The notes: generated from the sequence alone by a model not told the origin. Positions 23,848 to 32,329 are shown, counted from the stretch's first letter. The stretch is DNA of 38,563 nt from an uncultured bacterium (GCA_938074205.1 CALJES010000010.1:1-38563), one strand, 5' to 3'. Numbers and translations are program-made.

Positions 23848-24717
23848 TTAATAGATGACCTTGTTAAGAGGATACTCAACTATACCAGACGCACCGGCGC
23901 GCTTGAGCTTGGGGACAAGTTCCCGCACCTTCTTTTCCTCGACGATGATTTCGACTGCCACCCACTCGTTCCCCGCAAGAGGTGATAGGGTCGGTTTCTT
24001 GAGCGAAGGGAGCACACTAAGAACTTCTTCCAGTTTCTCATTCGGCACGTTCATTTTCAGTCCCACAAAGCCCTCAGCATTCAATGCAGCTTGAAGCAGC
24101 ATCGCCAGGCTTTCCAGCTTCTGCCGCTTCCATGGATCCTTCCATGCCTCGTGGTTGGCTATCAGCCGTGTGGTCGATTCCAACAGCGTATCTATGATTT
24201 CCAACCCGTGTGCTTGCAGCGTGGTTCCTGTCTCGGTTCCATCGACTATTGCGTCAACCAGATCCGGCACCTTTACTTCAGTTGCCCCCCAGGAAAATTC
24301 AACATGCGCGTTTACGCCTCTTTCAGCAAGGTAGCGCTTGGTAAAGTTCACGAGTTCAGTAGCAATTCGCTTACCTTCCAGATCTTTTACGCTTCGGATG
24401 GGGGATCCCTTTGGCACTGCAAGCACCCATCTGAAGGGCCTCTGCGTTGCTTTCGAATAGACGAGCTCGCAGACTTCGTGAACGTCGGAGTCGCACTCCT
24501 TAACGTTGTCATAGCCGGTGATCCCGGCATCCAAAACACCCATTTCAACATAGCGGGGAATCTCCTGAGCACGCAAAAGCGTCGCCTGGATCTCTGGATC
24601 GTCGCAAGAGGGATGGTAAGAGCGCGCATCGACGCGGAAGTCCCAGCCTGCTTTCCTTAATAGCTCGAATGTCGCTTCTTGAAGGCTACCTTTGGGCAAA
24701 GCAAGTTTCAGAACCAA
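23848..24717 (-). CDS. hisG: ATP phosphoribosyltransferase, long form
   Basis: The 289-residue enzyme joins ATP and PRPP in the first step of histidine synthesis. It carries [22 protein letters not shown] at the N-terminus, [12 protein letters not shown] and the PRPP-binding [20 protein letters not shown] (~165-184). The length and the C-terminal ~75 residues ([11 protein letters not shown]...[13 protein letters not shown]) indicate the hexameric long form with the ACT-like regulatory domain that senses histidine. The start is TTG, with GGGG upstream. No other his genes are near; it heads the hisG-ruvA-ruvB-TPR transcript. Confidence 0.96.
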   Translation of the reverse strand: MVLKLALPKGSLQEATFELLRKAGWDFRVDARSYHPSCDDPEIQATLLRAQEIPRYVEMGVLDAGITGYDNVKECDSDVHEVCELVYSKATQRPFRWVLAVPKGSPIRSVKDLEGKRIATELVNFTKRYLAERGVNAHVEFSWGATEVKVPDLVDAIVDGTETGTTLQAHGLEIIDTLLESTTRLIANHEAWKDPWKRQKLESLAMLLQAALNAEGFVGLKMNVPNEKLEEVLSVLPSLKKPTLSPLAGNEWVAVEIIVEEKKVRELVPKLKRAGASGIVEYPLNKVIY

Positions 24718-24749
24718 CTCAATCTACCCCGTCTTTTTCTGACGGCATC

Positions 24750-24779
24750 ATTATAAGCTTTGCCGCCTGGGATGGTCAA
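24750..24779 (-). promoter_or_regulatory. sigma70-type promoter of the hisG-ruv operon
   Basis: On the minus strand TTGACC (24774-24779) and a perfect TATAAT (24750-24755) are separated by 18 bases. The predicted transcription start is about 25-30 nt upstream of the hisG TTG codon. Confidence 0.8.
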
Positions 24780-25090
24780 TTGACATCGCAGCCGTAGGGG
24801 ACGCTATAGGGGAAAACACGGCAGCGGCCGGCTGCGGGGGAATGGGGGTGGGGGTGATAACGAAGCCGGCCGCCACACTACACAAAAGCCGCTATTCGCC
24901 TTAGGCAACGCCCATATCGACCGCTTAAGTGCTTCTAGAGAGGAGGAATTAACCGATTCGGTCAACTGCTACCACATTGGATAGCCCTGGGCGATGTGGC
25001 AATTGTTTAGACGCCTCGGGTTTCGAGAAGTTACACCATTCCTGATGGAAAAGTCCTGGTTTTACTGAAGACTACCTTTCGCTGCAGCCG
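24780..25090. other. 311-bp gene-free region with a G-rich inverted-repeat element
   Basis: GCGGCCGGCT (24824-24833) and AGCCGGCCGC (24864-24873) are perfect 10-bp inverted repeats. The loop contains three GGGGG runs (24836-24854), and two GGGG runs lie upstream at 24797 and 24809. A smaller nested hairpin lies at 24972-24999 (CCACAT/ATGTGG around GCCC-T-GGGC). An AGGAGGAATTAACC sequence near 24943 has no start codon in range. No gene or U-tract terminator is visible. Confidence 0.45.
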
Positions 25091-26344
25091 TTAGTATCCC
25101 AAAAAAGTGCCTACAAGCCATGCCAGCGTCATAGCGATCAAAACGGTCGCCATAGTCCACACAACCGCATTGTACGCGCGGGAATTGACGTAGCCGTTCA
25201 TGACATCCCTACTGTTGACGAGTTTGAGCATAAATACAAGAATAACTGGCAGCAGTATACCGTTGACTGCTTGAGCGCTGATCATCGTGTTTACAAGGTG
25301 CACGCTTGGAAGAAGAACGACAACTACCCCCACAAGTATGCAGAATGTGTAGATACTGTAAAACGTGGGGGCTTCGTTGAGCTTGCGCGATATACCGATT
25401 TCCCAACCGAATGCCTCGCAGTAAGAGTATGCTGTTGAAAGCGGCACGACAGATGCACCTAACATAGACGCTCCCAACAGCCCAATCGCAAACAATTTCT
25501 CGGCATAGCCATGCGCTGCGGGTCGCAGGGCAGCAGCTGCCTCAGCAGCGTTTTGTATAGGCACCGGACCACCGCTAGCATCGTAGATCATCACAGCCGT
25601 GGAGACTATTATGAAGAATGACACCAAGTCCGTAAGGAAAGACCCGACAAATACATCAAGCTTCTGGTAACCATAGTGCTCTACACGAACCCCTTTGTCC
25701 ACGACTGTTGCTTGTAAGAAGAACTGCATCCACGGGGTAATGGTAGTGCCAATTACGGCGATAGTGAGAAAAAGGAAATCAGGTTTCACATGCAGGCTTT
25801 CGAGATTGGGGGAATAAACGCTCCTGAAAACTTCGCCCCAGTCAGGGCGAGCTAGAAAACCGGAAACGATGTAGGTGGCGTAGAGGACCATTATCGCCAT
25901 AAACACTTTCTCTACAACTCGAAAGCTCCCCCTTACCACCAGCAACCATATAATCGCCGCGGCCGCCGGCACTGTGACATACCTTGGCAAGCCGAATATC
26001 TCCAGGCTCATGGCTATCCCTGCAAAGTTCGCCACTGTCACACCCAGGTTTGCAACAAACAGGGCGCCAAGAGCAAACATTGCCCACTTGACACCGAAGT
26101 TCTCGCGGATGAGCTCCCCAAGCCCCTTCTGAGTAACGGTACCCATCCGTGCCGACATTTCCTGAACCATTGCCAGCACGAATGTTATTAGCACAATTAC
26201 CCACAGGAGGTCGAAGCGATATTTGGCGCCGGCCTGGGCATATGTAATTATCCCTGCCGCGTCGTTGTCCGCGGCGGAAGTAATCATCCCCGGCCCAATA
26301 ACTGCAAGCAGAGCAAGCAGTTTGTGGCGGCCGAGTCGCCTCAT
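25091..26344 (-). CDS. Nramp-related divalent metal transporter, possibly Mg2+-type (NRMT-like)
   Basis: The 417-residue membrane protein has about eleven hydrophobic segments and the Nramp-family layout. The TM1 segment aligns GPGMITSAADNDAAG with the usual GPGFLVA...DPGN, so the metal-binding Asn is replaced by Gly. The TM6 motif reads GTTITPWMQFF where Mn/Fe transporters have MPHN, so the Met ligand is replaced by Thr. Loss of these transition-metal ligands is a feature of Nramp-related magnesium transporters. The ATG at 26344 is chosen because AGGAGG is eight bases upstream; a GTG nine bases earlier overlaps that site. The upstream gene encodes a PRC-barrel/MgtE-N/CBS protein, supporting Mg2+ or Mn2+ homeostasis. 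Confidence 0.85.
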   Translation of the reverse strand: MRRLGRHKLLALLAVIGPGMITSAADNDAAGIITYAQAGAKYRFDLLWVIVLITFVLAMVQEMSARMGTVTQKGLGELIRENFGVKWAMFALGALFVANLGVTVANFAGIAMSLEIFGLPRYVTVPAAAAIIWLLVVRGSFRVVEKVFMAIMVLYATYIVSGFLARPDWGEVFRSVYSPNLESLHVKPDFLFLTIAVIGTTITPWMQFFLQATVVDKGVRVEHYGYQKLDVFVGSFLTDLVSFFIIVSTAVMIYDASGGPVPIQNAAEAAAALRPAAHGYAEKLFAIGLLGASMLGASVVPLSTAYSYCEAFGWEIGISRKLNEAPTFYSIYTFCILVGVVVVLLPSVHLVNTMISAQAVNGILLPVILVFMLKLVNSRDVMNGYVNSRAYNAVVWTMATVLIAMTLAWLVGTFLGY

Positions 26345-26393
26345 ATCGCTCACCTCCTTTCAACTCAGGTGCTAAGTATAGGATTTTAGTTTG

Positions 26394-26447
26394 AGCGAGC
26401 GCGAACGTGCTACGCAAAGGCGGGTCGCCTTCGCCACCTGGCTCGCT
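26394..26447 (-). ncRNA. structured RNA candidate between the MgtE-N/CBS gene and the transporter gene
   Basis: An outer 7-bp stem pairs 26394-26400 (AGCGAGC on plus) with 26441-26447 (GCTCGCT). Inside it a 9-bp stem pairs 26414-26422 with 26426-26434 around a 3-nt loop, with one G-U pair in the minus-strand RNA. The internal loops are 13 and 6 nt. It lies about 50 nt before the transporter start and 45 nt after the upstream stop. It could be a cis-regulatory element, an RNA-processing site or an attenuator; I recognise no known riboswitch, including the M-box. Confidence 0.45.
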
Positions 26448-26491
26448 GTTTTCAGCCGACCGATTAGTTCTGCCTATCATCTGTCCAGCTT

Positions 26492-27748
26492 TCATCGCCA
26501 TATCCTCGGTACGCGCCGCCGCCAGTCTTCCGGCAGCACTTCTTCAAGCGCGTCGTCGACGGTGATGATGCCTCGGATCTTGTTTTCTTCATCAACTACC
26601 GGAACCGCCAGCAAGTTGTAGTCTGTCAGAGTTTGGATGACCTCCTCAACCGAGGCATCCGTGTGTACGTGTATCACTTTATCGATCATAAACTCTTCAA
26701 CGCGCTGGTCCGGCTTTGCGACGATTAGGTCGCGCAGTGATATAACGCCCACTAGATGCTGAGCGGAATCTACAACGTAGATGTAATAGATGGTCTCAGC
26801 ATCCGGCTCTAGTTCCCTAATTCGCTCGATAACTTCTTGGGCAGTCATATCCTTGGAAATTGCAACATATTCGGTAGTCATAAGACCGCCCGCCGTTTTC
26901 TCATCATAGGCAAGAAGTTCTTTGACCTCCTCAGCCTCCTCAGGTTCCATTTCTTCAAGGATATCTTCGCGGCGCTCCTCACTTATGTCCCCCAATACGT
27001 CCGCCGCCTCATCCGGTTCCATTTCTTCTAAGATGTCCGCGGCTAATTCGTCTTCCAAGTTTTCCACTATCGATGCCTGTACCTTCGGATCAGTTTCTAC
27101 GAGCACATCTGCAGCAGTTTGCACGTCCAGGTCTTCTATCACATCTGTTCGTTGGTCGGGGTCAAGTTCATTTAGGATGCGGGCAATATCAGCAGGATGC
27201 AGCTCGCTCAACCTCTTTGCCGAGACACGAAGCTTGATCCTTCCCACCCCGCGCTCAAAGGCTTCCACATCGTGCCAACCTATTACCTTGGAGCGCAGCT
27301 TAATACCCGTTATTTTCGCCAACTTGTCGAAGACATGCATCAGACCCATTCGCCGCAGCAGCCCTCTCGTACTGGCATCGACTCCGACCAGATACAGCCG
27401 ACCACCGGACGGCTCAAGGCGCACGTCATTCACTCGGACTACGCGGTAGTCGTGAACATCCACTATCTGCTTGTCCAGCACGTTGCGTGCAAGCAGCAAA
27501 TCTTCATCTGCAATCTCGTACTCCTCGACTTGGTCAACCGGCACTGCGAGGGAGAACCGCTCTTTTTCTGGATCGTAGTTAAAGCAGTGCCAGGCCACGT
27601 CGCGAGTCCGCCGCTTACTTACTCTGACTACCACCGCCGATACGACCGGTAGGTGCGGCCCCGGCGATACAATCAGATCAACCAACCTTCCGAATTCGCG
27701 ATCTTCGGGGTCTTTTATTACTTGTCCAAGAACATAAGAAAGGTACAT
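26492..27748 (-). CDS. soluble PRC-barrel, MgtE-N and CBS-pair protein
   Basis: The 418-residue protein has a PRC-barrel-like N-terminus (~1-115, from SYVLGQVIKDPEDREFGRLV). An MgtE N-domain superhelix follows (~175-285, repeats such as LHPADIARILNELDPDQRTD and EEMEPDEAADVLGDISEERR), then two CBS motifs (~290-345 and 350-405). MgtE Mg2+ channels have the same N and CBS domains but add five membrane helices, which are absent here. In MgtE these parts sense intracellular Mg2+ through acidic residues, so this may be a detached sensor. The ATG lies only about 12 nt after the predicted transcription start and lacks a clear Shine-Dalgarno. It precedes the Nramp-related transporter on the same strand, suggesting a partnership. 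Confidence 0.88.
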   Translation of the reverse strand: MYLSYVLGQVIKDPEDREFGRLVDLIVSPGPHLPVVSAVVVRVSKRRTRDVAWHCFNYDPEKERFSLAVPVDQVEEYEIADEDLLLARNVLDKQIVDVHDYRVVRVNDVRLEPSGGRLYLVGVDASTRGLLRRMGLMHVFDKLAKITGIKLRSKVIGWHDVEAFERGVGRIKLRVSAKRLSELHPADIARILNELDPDQRTDVIEDLDVQTAADVLVETDPKVQASIVENLEDELAADILEEMEPDEAADVLGDISEERREDILEEMEPEEAEEVKELLAYDEKTAGGLMTTEYVAISKDMTAQEVIERIRELEPDAETIYYIYVVDSAQHLVGVISLRDLIVAKPDQRVEEFMIDKVIHVHTDASVEEVIQTLTDYNLLAVPVVDEENKIRGIITVDDALEEVLPEDWRRRVPRIWR

Positions 27749-27766
27749 TTTGGCATCAGCCTATAC

Positions 27767-27794
27767 TTTATACCCGCCCTGCCGGACAAGTCAA
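27767..27794 (-). promoter_or_regulatory. sigma70-type promoter of the MgtE-N/CBS-transporter operon
   Basis: On the minus strand TTGACT (27789-27794) is followed by a 16-bp spacer ending GGGCGGG and by TATAAA (27767-27772). The predicted transcript begins about 12 nt before the ATG at 27748, giving a very short leader. Confidence 0.75.
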
Positions 27795-27904
27795 CGAGCA
27801 GTATTCTTCAATTTTTCCTGACAGCGGGCCGAGGCTTTATAGCTGCGTGCGGTCTGCCGTATTCCGCAATGAGCAGTTTTTGGATTAAACCATTCGCATG
27901 AGGG

Positions 27905-27933
27905 TAGACTATTAAAATGTATGATGCTATAAT
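27905..27933 (+). promoter_or_regulatory. promoter of the ABC transporter-DUF1854 operon
   Basis: TAGACT (27905-27910) and a perfect TATAAT (27928-27933) are separated by 17 bases. The leader to the ATG at 27984 is about 44 nt and contains GAGGA before the start. It is divergent from the promoter at 27767-27794. Confidence 0.7.
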
Positions 27934-27983
27934 GAAAAGGCTCGCTAACACAACTTTCAGTGCTGAGCGCGAGGAATTGAATA

Positions 27984-30236
27984 ATGGCTATTGTGGAACC
28001 GCTGCCAGAGAGCGTCCTGTCGGAGCTCAGGAGGCTCGAGGGAACCGACCGAGAACCTGAACTGGCTGTACGCAGCGACATCGATGGCGGTGGAAGATTC
28101 GGCGAAAGGTGGCTGGTTGCCACCAAGGAACGGGCGTACGTATTCCTACCTGAGGGTGACAAAGCTCATCTCCTTCACTGCATTCCTCTCAAGGATATAT
28201 CTGAAGTCAACACTGAGTTTCTTGTCGGCAGCGGCGTGCTGGAAGTCGGGGTCGACGGGAAAGTAGTTGATCTCATCCATTACACCCACACTCTAGCGTC
28301 TCGCTTCAACAAAGTTGCGAAGGCTCTCGAATCGCTGGTTCAGGAAGAGCGCGTTCCGGATGTAGAACTGGAAGAGGACAGACGCTGTGAAGTCTGTGGT
28401 CGATTGCTGCCCGAAGGCAGTAAGGTTTGTCCGGCCTGTCTTAACAAAGCCAAAGTTTTGAAAAGGCTCTTGAGTCTCACGAAGCCGTACTGGGGTCGGC
28501 TGCTCCTTGTCGAAGTGCTGATGCTCCTCACGACGGCTATTGGGCTTACGATTCCGTATCTTAACAAGCCTTTCTGGGATAACTTGTTCGGTCGAGCAGT
28601 GCATCTGCCGTTCGTGCTTCACCTCACAGGTAGATCGCCCCGAGTAAACATACTCGTAACCATAGTACTCGCTTATTTGTGTATTTGGCTTATCTCCTGG
28701 ATTTGTGCAATTATTCTGGGACGCCACACAGCCTGGCTGGCAAGCCGATTGACTTTGGATGTGCGCGTGCAGCTCTATCAACAGCTTCAGCGGCTGAGTT
28801 TGAGTTATTTTGACAAGCGGCAGATCGGTTCCATAATGGCGCGCGTAACTCAGGACACCAGCGCCCTCAACAGCTTTATGAACAACATCCTAACCTCCTA
28901 TGTGAGTGGGGCGCTGCTGTTGGTGGGCACTTGTGTGATGATGTTCAAAATGTCGTGGGAACTCGCCCTTTGGGTGCTGGTGCCGAGCCCGATCGTGGCG
29001 TTAATTTCCGGCATGTACTTCCGGAAAATGATGAGGCGATACCACAAGTATTGGCACATGGTATCGCGTGTGGCCGCAGTACTGCACGACTCCCTTGCCG
29101 GAATACGAGTCATAAAAGCGTTCGCCCAAGAAGCTCAGGAGATAGCGCGCTTCACAGAACGTACTAGCGCCGCCTACAATGCGGAGGTGCAACTTGCCAC
29201 TGCAGCAAGTACATTCTGGCCCACTATCAGTCTGCTCACAAACTTCAGCACTGCACTTGTGTGGCTTGTCGGCGGATACGGCGTCATTATGCATGATCAG
29301 AGCCCTGGAACATTGATGGCGTTCTTGGGATACATCGGTATGTTTTACGCCCACTTGCAAGTTATCTGTCGCAGCGGAGATTTTATGTCCTCGAGTCTGA
29401 CGGCAACCGAGCGCATTTTTGAGGTGCTTGACCAGGAGGTCGAGATAGCCGACGCTCCGGACGCGGTCAGCATGCCTGACATAAAGGGTGAAGTCGAGTT
29501 CCGAAACGTGCATTTTGGTTACGAGCCGATAAATCCTGTTCTCAAAGACATCAATCTGCATGTCAAACCCGGCGAGATGATCGGGCTCGTAGGCCACAGC
29601 GGCGCCGGCAAGACAACAATGATAAACCTTATCTGCCGCTTCTACGATGTTACCGAGGGGCAGATACTGATCGACGGCGTCGACGTTCGAAAGATCAAGC
29701 TCAGGGATCTGAGACGTCAGATCGGGGTAGTGCTTCAGGAGCCGTTCTTGTTCAATGGCACTATTGCAGAGAACATAGCTTATGCGAAGAAAGATGCCAG
29801 CCGCGAGGAGATCATTCGCGCTGCGAAAGCCGCCAATGCGCACGAGTTCATAATGCGCTTGCCCGACGGTTACGACTCCATGGTCGGCGAGCGAGGGGGG
29901 CGATTGTCCGGGGGTGAAAGGCAGCGGATTTCTATAGCCCGAGCTATACTCTGCGACCCCAAAATACTCATTCTTGATGAGGCTACCTCAAACGTAGACA
30001 CCCAGGCAGAAAGTCAGATTCAACAGGCGCTGGCGCGGTTGGTTAAGAACCGCACCACTTTCGCGATTGCGCACAGACTATCTACGCTGCGCCAAGCTGA
30101 CAGACTCGTAGTACTAGAGGAAGGACGCATTGTGGAGATGGGTACGCACGATGAACTAATGGAGCGCCACGGCGTCTATCGCAGGTTGGTGGAGATTCAA
30201 CAGGAGCTGTCCAAGATAAAGGCGGTGGACGGTTAG
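27984..30236 (+). CDS. ABC transporter, fused membrane and ATP-binding domains, with N-terminal zinc ribbon
   Basis: The 750-residue protein is a half-size exporter-type ABC transporter with an unusual N-terminus. Residues 1-125 look like a small PH/GRAM-type beta domain (GERWLVATKERAYVFLPEGD). A zinc ribbon follows (Cys135, Cys138, Cys149, Cys152 in CEVCGRLLPEGSKVCPAC). About six membrane helices lie at ~165-480. The ATPase domain has Walker A GHSGAGKTT (~537-545), signature LSGGERQ (~641), Walker B ILILDEATSNVD (~661) and IAHRLSTL (~694). It is followed two bases later by a DUF1854 gene; this pair is known in genomes with cyanophycin metabolism, though no cyanophycin gene is in the window. 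The substrate is unknown. Confidence 0.93.
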   Translation: MAIVEPLPESVLSELRRLEGTDREPELAVRSDIDGGGRFGERWLVATKERAYVFLPEGDKAHLLHCIPLKDISEVNTEFLVGSGVLEVGVDGKVVDLIHYTHTLASRFNKVAKALESLVQEERVPDVELEEDRRCEVCGRLLPEGSKVCPACLNKAKVLKRLLSLTKPYWGRLLLVEVLMLLTTAIGLTIPYLNKPFWDNLFGRAVHLPFVLHLTGRSPRVNILVTIVLAYLCIWLISWICAIILGRHTAWLASRLTLDVRVQLYQQLQRLSLSYFDKRQIGSIMARVTQDTSALNSFMNNILTSYVSGALLLVGTCVMMFKMSWELALWVLVPSPIVALISGMYFRKMMRRYHKYWHMVSRVAAVLHDSLAGIRVIKAFAQEAQEIARFTERTSAAYNAEVQLATAASTFWPTISLLTNFSTALVWLVGGYGVIMHDQSPGTLMAFLGYIGMFYAHLQVICRSGDFMSSSLTATERIFEVLDQEVEIADAPDAVSMPDIKGEVEFRNVHFGYEPINPVLKDINLHVKPGEMIGLVGHSGAGKTTMINLICRFYDVTEGQILIDGVDVRKIKLRDLRRQIGVVLQEPFLFNGTIAENIAYAKKDASREEIIRAAKAANAHEFIMRLPDGYDSMVGERGGRLSGGERQRISIARAILCDPKILILDEATSNVDTQAESQIQQALARLVKNRTTFAIAHRLSTLRQADRLVVLEEGRIVEMGTHDELMERHGVYRRLVEIQQELSKIKAVDG

Positions 30237-30237
30237 A

Positions 30238-30771
30238 ATGCCCGATTGGACACTGGATTACAAAGAAGAGACAGAAGATTCAGGCGAACTGCAGTATCTT
30301 GATCCCAAGAAACTGCGTTTCGCAAAGCGCGGCGACGCACTGATGCTAACTATCGAAAACGACAGAACTTATCTAAAGGTCAGACCTGTCCGCGCTTTTC
30401 CTTTAACGGACCTCGATAATTTCATAGGACTGATGGATGCTATAACCGGCCGCGAGATAGGCATGATTCGAAGTCTGCGCGACTTGGATGTCCCGACGCG
30501 ACAATTAATTGAAACTGAGCTCGACAAACGTTACTTTGTCCCCAAGATAACCAAGATTAATGAGGCGAAAAAGGAATTCGGGAGCATCTATTGGGATGTT
30601 GAAACAGACCGCGGAAGGCGGAAATTCATTATGCGCAACATCCGTGAGAGTATACACGAGATCGAGCCGGGGCGCTATTTGCTCATCGACATTGATGGCA
30701 ACAGGTTCGAAATCCCTCAGCTTGCCAACCTAAGTTCGCGGAGCCAGGCAATCTGGGAAAAGATTGTCTAG
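30238..30771 (+). CDS. DUF1854 family protein
   Basis: The 177-residue protein matches the DUF1854 type by its content: LRFAKRGDALMLTIENDRTYLKVRPVRAFPLTD, GREIGMIRSLRDLDVPTRQLIETELDKRYFVPKI and GRYLLIDIDGNRFEIPQL. It has no signal peptide or membrane helix and is likely cytoplasmic. The ATG is only one base after the ABC transporter stop, so the two are translationally coupled and probably act together, as in other genomes where the genes are adjacent. Its biochemical role is not established. Confidence 0.85.
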   Translation: MPDWTLDYKEETEDSGELQYLDPKKLRFAKRGDALMLTIENDRTYLKVRPVRAFPLTDLDNFIGLMDAITGREIGMIRSLRDLDVPTRQLIETELDKRYFVPKITKINEAKKEFGSIYWDVETDRGRRKFIMRNIRESIHEIEPGRYLLIDIDGNRFEIPQLANLSSRSQAIWEKIV

Positions 30772-30817
30772 CCTGCTTTTGCAAATTCCTAGCGCAGACT
30801 GTGAGGGGTTTTGCTGA

Positions 30818-32146
30818 CTAGCGAGCCACCACATTGAATGAGCCCTGAACAGTCCGTGTTTGGCCACCGATAGTTACCTCGGCCCTAACCGGCACCTGTC
30901 CCAATTCACCTATGGGCGGCTTGGCTTTGAATGTGGCAAAAGATGTGGAACCTCTCGGGTTGACTATGAACTCCCTGACATCGGCATTCTTCACGATCTC
31001 CCAACCGACCGGCAGGATTATCTTCACCTTACCGCGTGCAGACCTGCGAGTGTTGTTCTTTATCGCAACCTGGATCGTTACCCCAGCCGTATCAGCCGGC
31101 ACCTCCGTTGCGGGAAGCTTTAGCTCTAATTCGAACGGTTCTACCACGTCGAAACTCACAAGGGCTCCCCCCAACCTAGCATCTTCAGATCTAACCTCTG
31201 CACCCAGCGCCCAACTTCCTACTGGCATTTCGGAAGGTATGATAGTGCTGGTGTTGTGGGCAAAGTGTTTCTTGGGGGGCAGGCCTTCCAGCCTAATTCG
31301 CTCGCTACTTAGATATGCACCGGCTTTGCCCTCGCCCGCGATTACAAAACTCCTGACATCCAACGTCTCGGTGCCGGCATTTGTCATATGAAAACGCCCA
31401 ACCAAAGCCTCACCGTGGGCAACAGAGGAGTCTTTGAGATCGAAGCCAAGTTCCAGTGGTTTCAAAGATGCGAACTTTTTAGCAACCAGGACGCAGTGAG
31501 CGACGTCTCCTAGCAGATTAGTAGGCACCCAGGCTGTATCTTCAGGCGATGCTTTTACGTTGATTTGTAAACCTACTTTTGTTCCAGATGACGGTTTGAA
31601 GTTTCGAATAAGCACAAACGGCACTCGCATCTCAATCTCATACTGTTCGGCGGACTGCCCGCCTTTGACTTCTACCAATGAAGCTTCGCTTTCGCTCACC
31701 GGTGTCGGTGTGGGAGTCTTCACGTTTCGTGATTCGTAACGTGAGACCGCGGTGACTAAATTCCCGTCGGCGGAACGAGTGATCTTGAACTCGTAGTTTT
31801 CATCGCCGTGGAACCAGCCATCGTCGTTGGCATCCAGCGTGCAAAGTAGATCGAAGGGCTTGTTAGATCTGGCGCCGACGTAAAGGTTCTTCCAATCCCA
31901 ATCTGCGTATGTAGTCACCTGCCAGCCTTCGGACGAGAAGCTGTAGAAGACGTCCCACTCACCGTCCTCTATTCTGCCGTCCACGCAGACGGTTCGTTTA
32001 AATATCTGTGTGTCAGGGTTGATAACCGGCTGCTGACTTACAGGTGCTGGTGCAACAGGGGCAACTGCTACCTCATCTGCCGCGAGAGTTCCAAATGTGC
32101 AAAGTGTGATCGCCAACGTCAGTATCCACGCCGTGTGCCTTCTCAT
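30818..32146 (-). CDS. exported CBM9-like and NEW3-like beta-sandwich protein
   Basis: The 442-residue protein has a signal peptide (residues 1-22, ending GTLAA). A carbohydrate-binding-module-9-like domain (~50-225) includes VDGRIEDGEWDVFYSF, LYVGARSNKPFDLL, LDANDDGWFHGDENYEFKIT and a C-terminal strand VPFVLIRNFKPSSGTKVGLQ. Two immunoglobulin-like stretches follow, the last (~345-440) resembling NPCBM-associated NEW3 domains (VAIKNNTRRSARGKVKIILP, VGWEIVKNADVREF). No catalytic domain is visible. It probably acts at the cell surface or in the periplasm in polysaccharide binding. Its promoter at 32232-32260 is well formed, and it is convergent with the DUF1854 gene. Confidence 0.8.
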   Translation of the reverse strand: MRRHTAWILTLAITLCTFGTLAADEVAVAPVAPAPVSQQPVINPDTQIFKRTVCVDGRIEDGEWDVFYSFSSEGWQVTTYADWDWKNLYVGARSNKPFDLLCTLDANDDGWFHGDENYEFKITRSADGNLVTAVSRYESRNVKTPTPTPVSESEASLVEVKGGQSAEQYEIEMRVPFVLIRNFKPSSGTKVGLQINVKASPEDTAWVPTNLLGDVAHCVLVAKKFASLKPLELGFDLKDSSVAHGEALVGRFHMTNAGTETLDVRSFVIAGEGKAGAYLSSERIRLEGLPPKKHFAHNTSTIIPSEMPVGSWALGAEVRSEDARLGGALVSFDVVEPFELELKLPATEVPADTAGVTIQVAIKNNTRRSARGKVKIILPVGWEIVKNADVREFIVNPRGSTSFATFKAKPPIGELGQVPVRAEVTIGGQTRTVQGSFNVVAR

Positions 32147-32231
32147 GTGTGCCCTCCTTAATGTCTACTTCAGCACTTCGCAGATGTTTCCGGTCTGTAT
32201 CAGCAACATGAATCTGACCCGAAGCGATTAT

Positions 32232-32260
32232 ACTATATTGCGGCTCCTGCCGCGCGTCAA
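32232..32260 (-). promoter_or_regulatory. sigma70-type promoter of the CBM9-like protein gene
   Basis: On the minus strand TTGACG (32255-32260) and TATAGT (32232-32237) are separated by 17 bases. The spacer contains GCGGC-AGGA-GCCGC, a 5-bp inverted repeat. The leader to the ATG at 32146 is about 80 nt. Confidence 0.65.
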
Positions 32261-32329
32261 ATTGTGGGATGGATTTCAGATTGTGTATCGACCCTGACAG
32301 CATTTTGTGTTGCTCGCTTGGTAAGCTCT

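Noticed and set aside
24780-24810. Plus-strand TTGACA...TATAGG
   Set aside because: The 19-bp spacer is too long, and no plus-strand gene lies downstream before the minus-strand transporter gene ends.
24941-24956. AGGAGGAATTAACC, a strong ribosome-binding-like sequence
   Set aside because: No ATG, GTG or TTG follows at a usable distance. The only short frame nearby (TTG near 24977) is about 22 codons and has no support.
25842-26501. 219-residue minus-strand frame overlapping the Nramp-related gene
   Set aside because: It is out of frame with the transporter, rich in Cys/Arg/Gly with no motif, and is explained as a shadow of the transporter gene.
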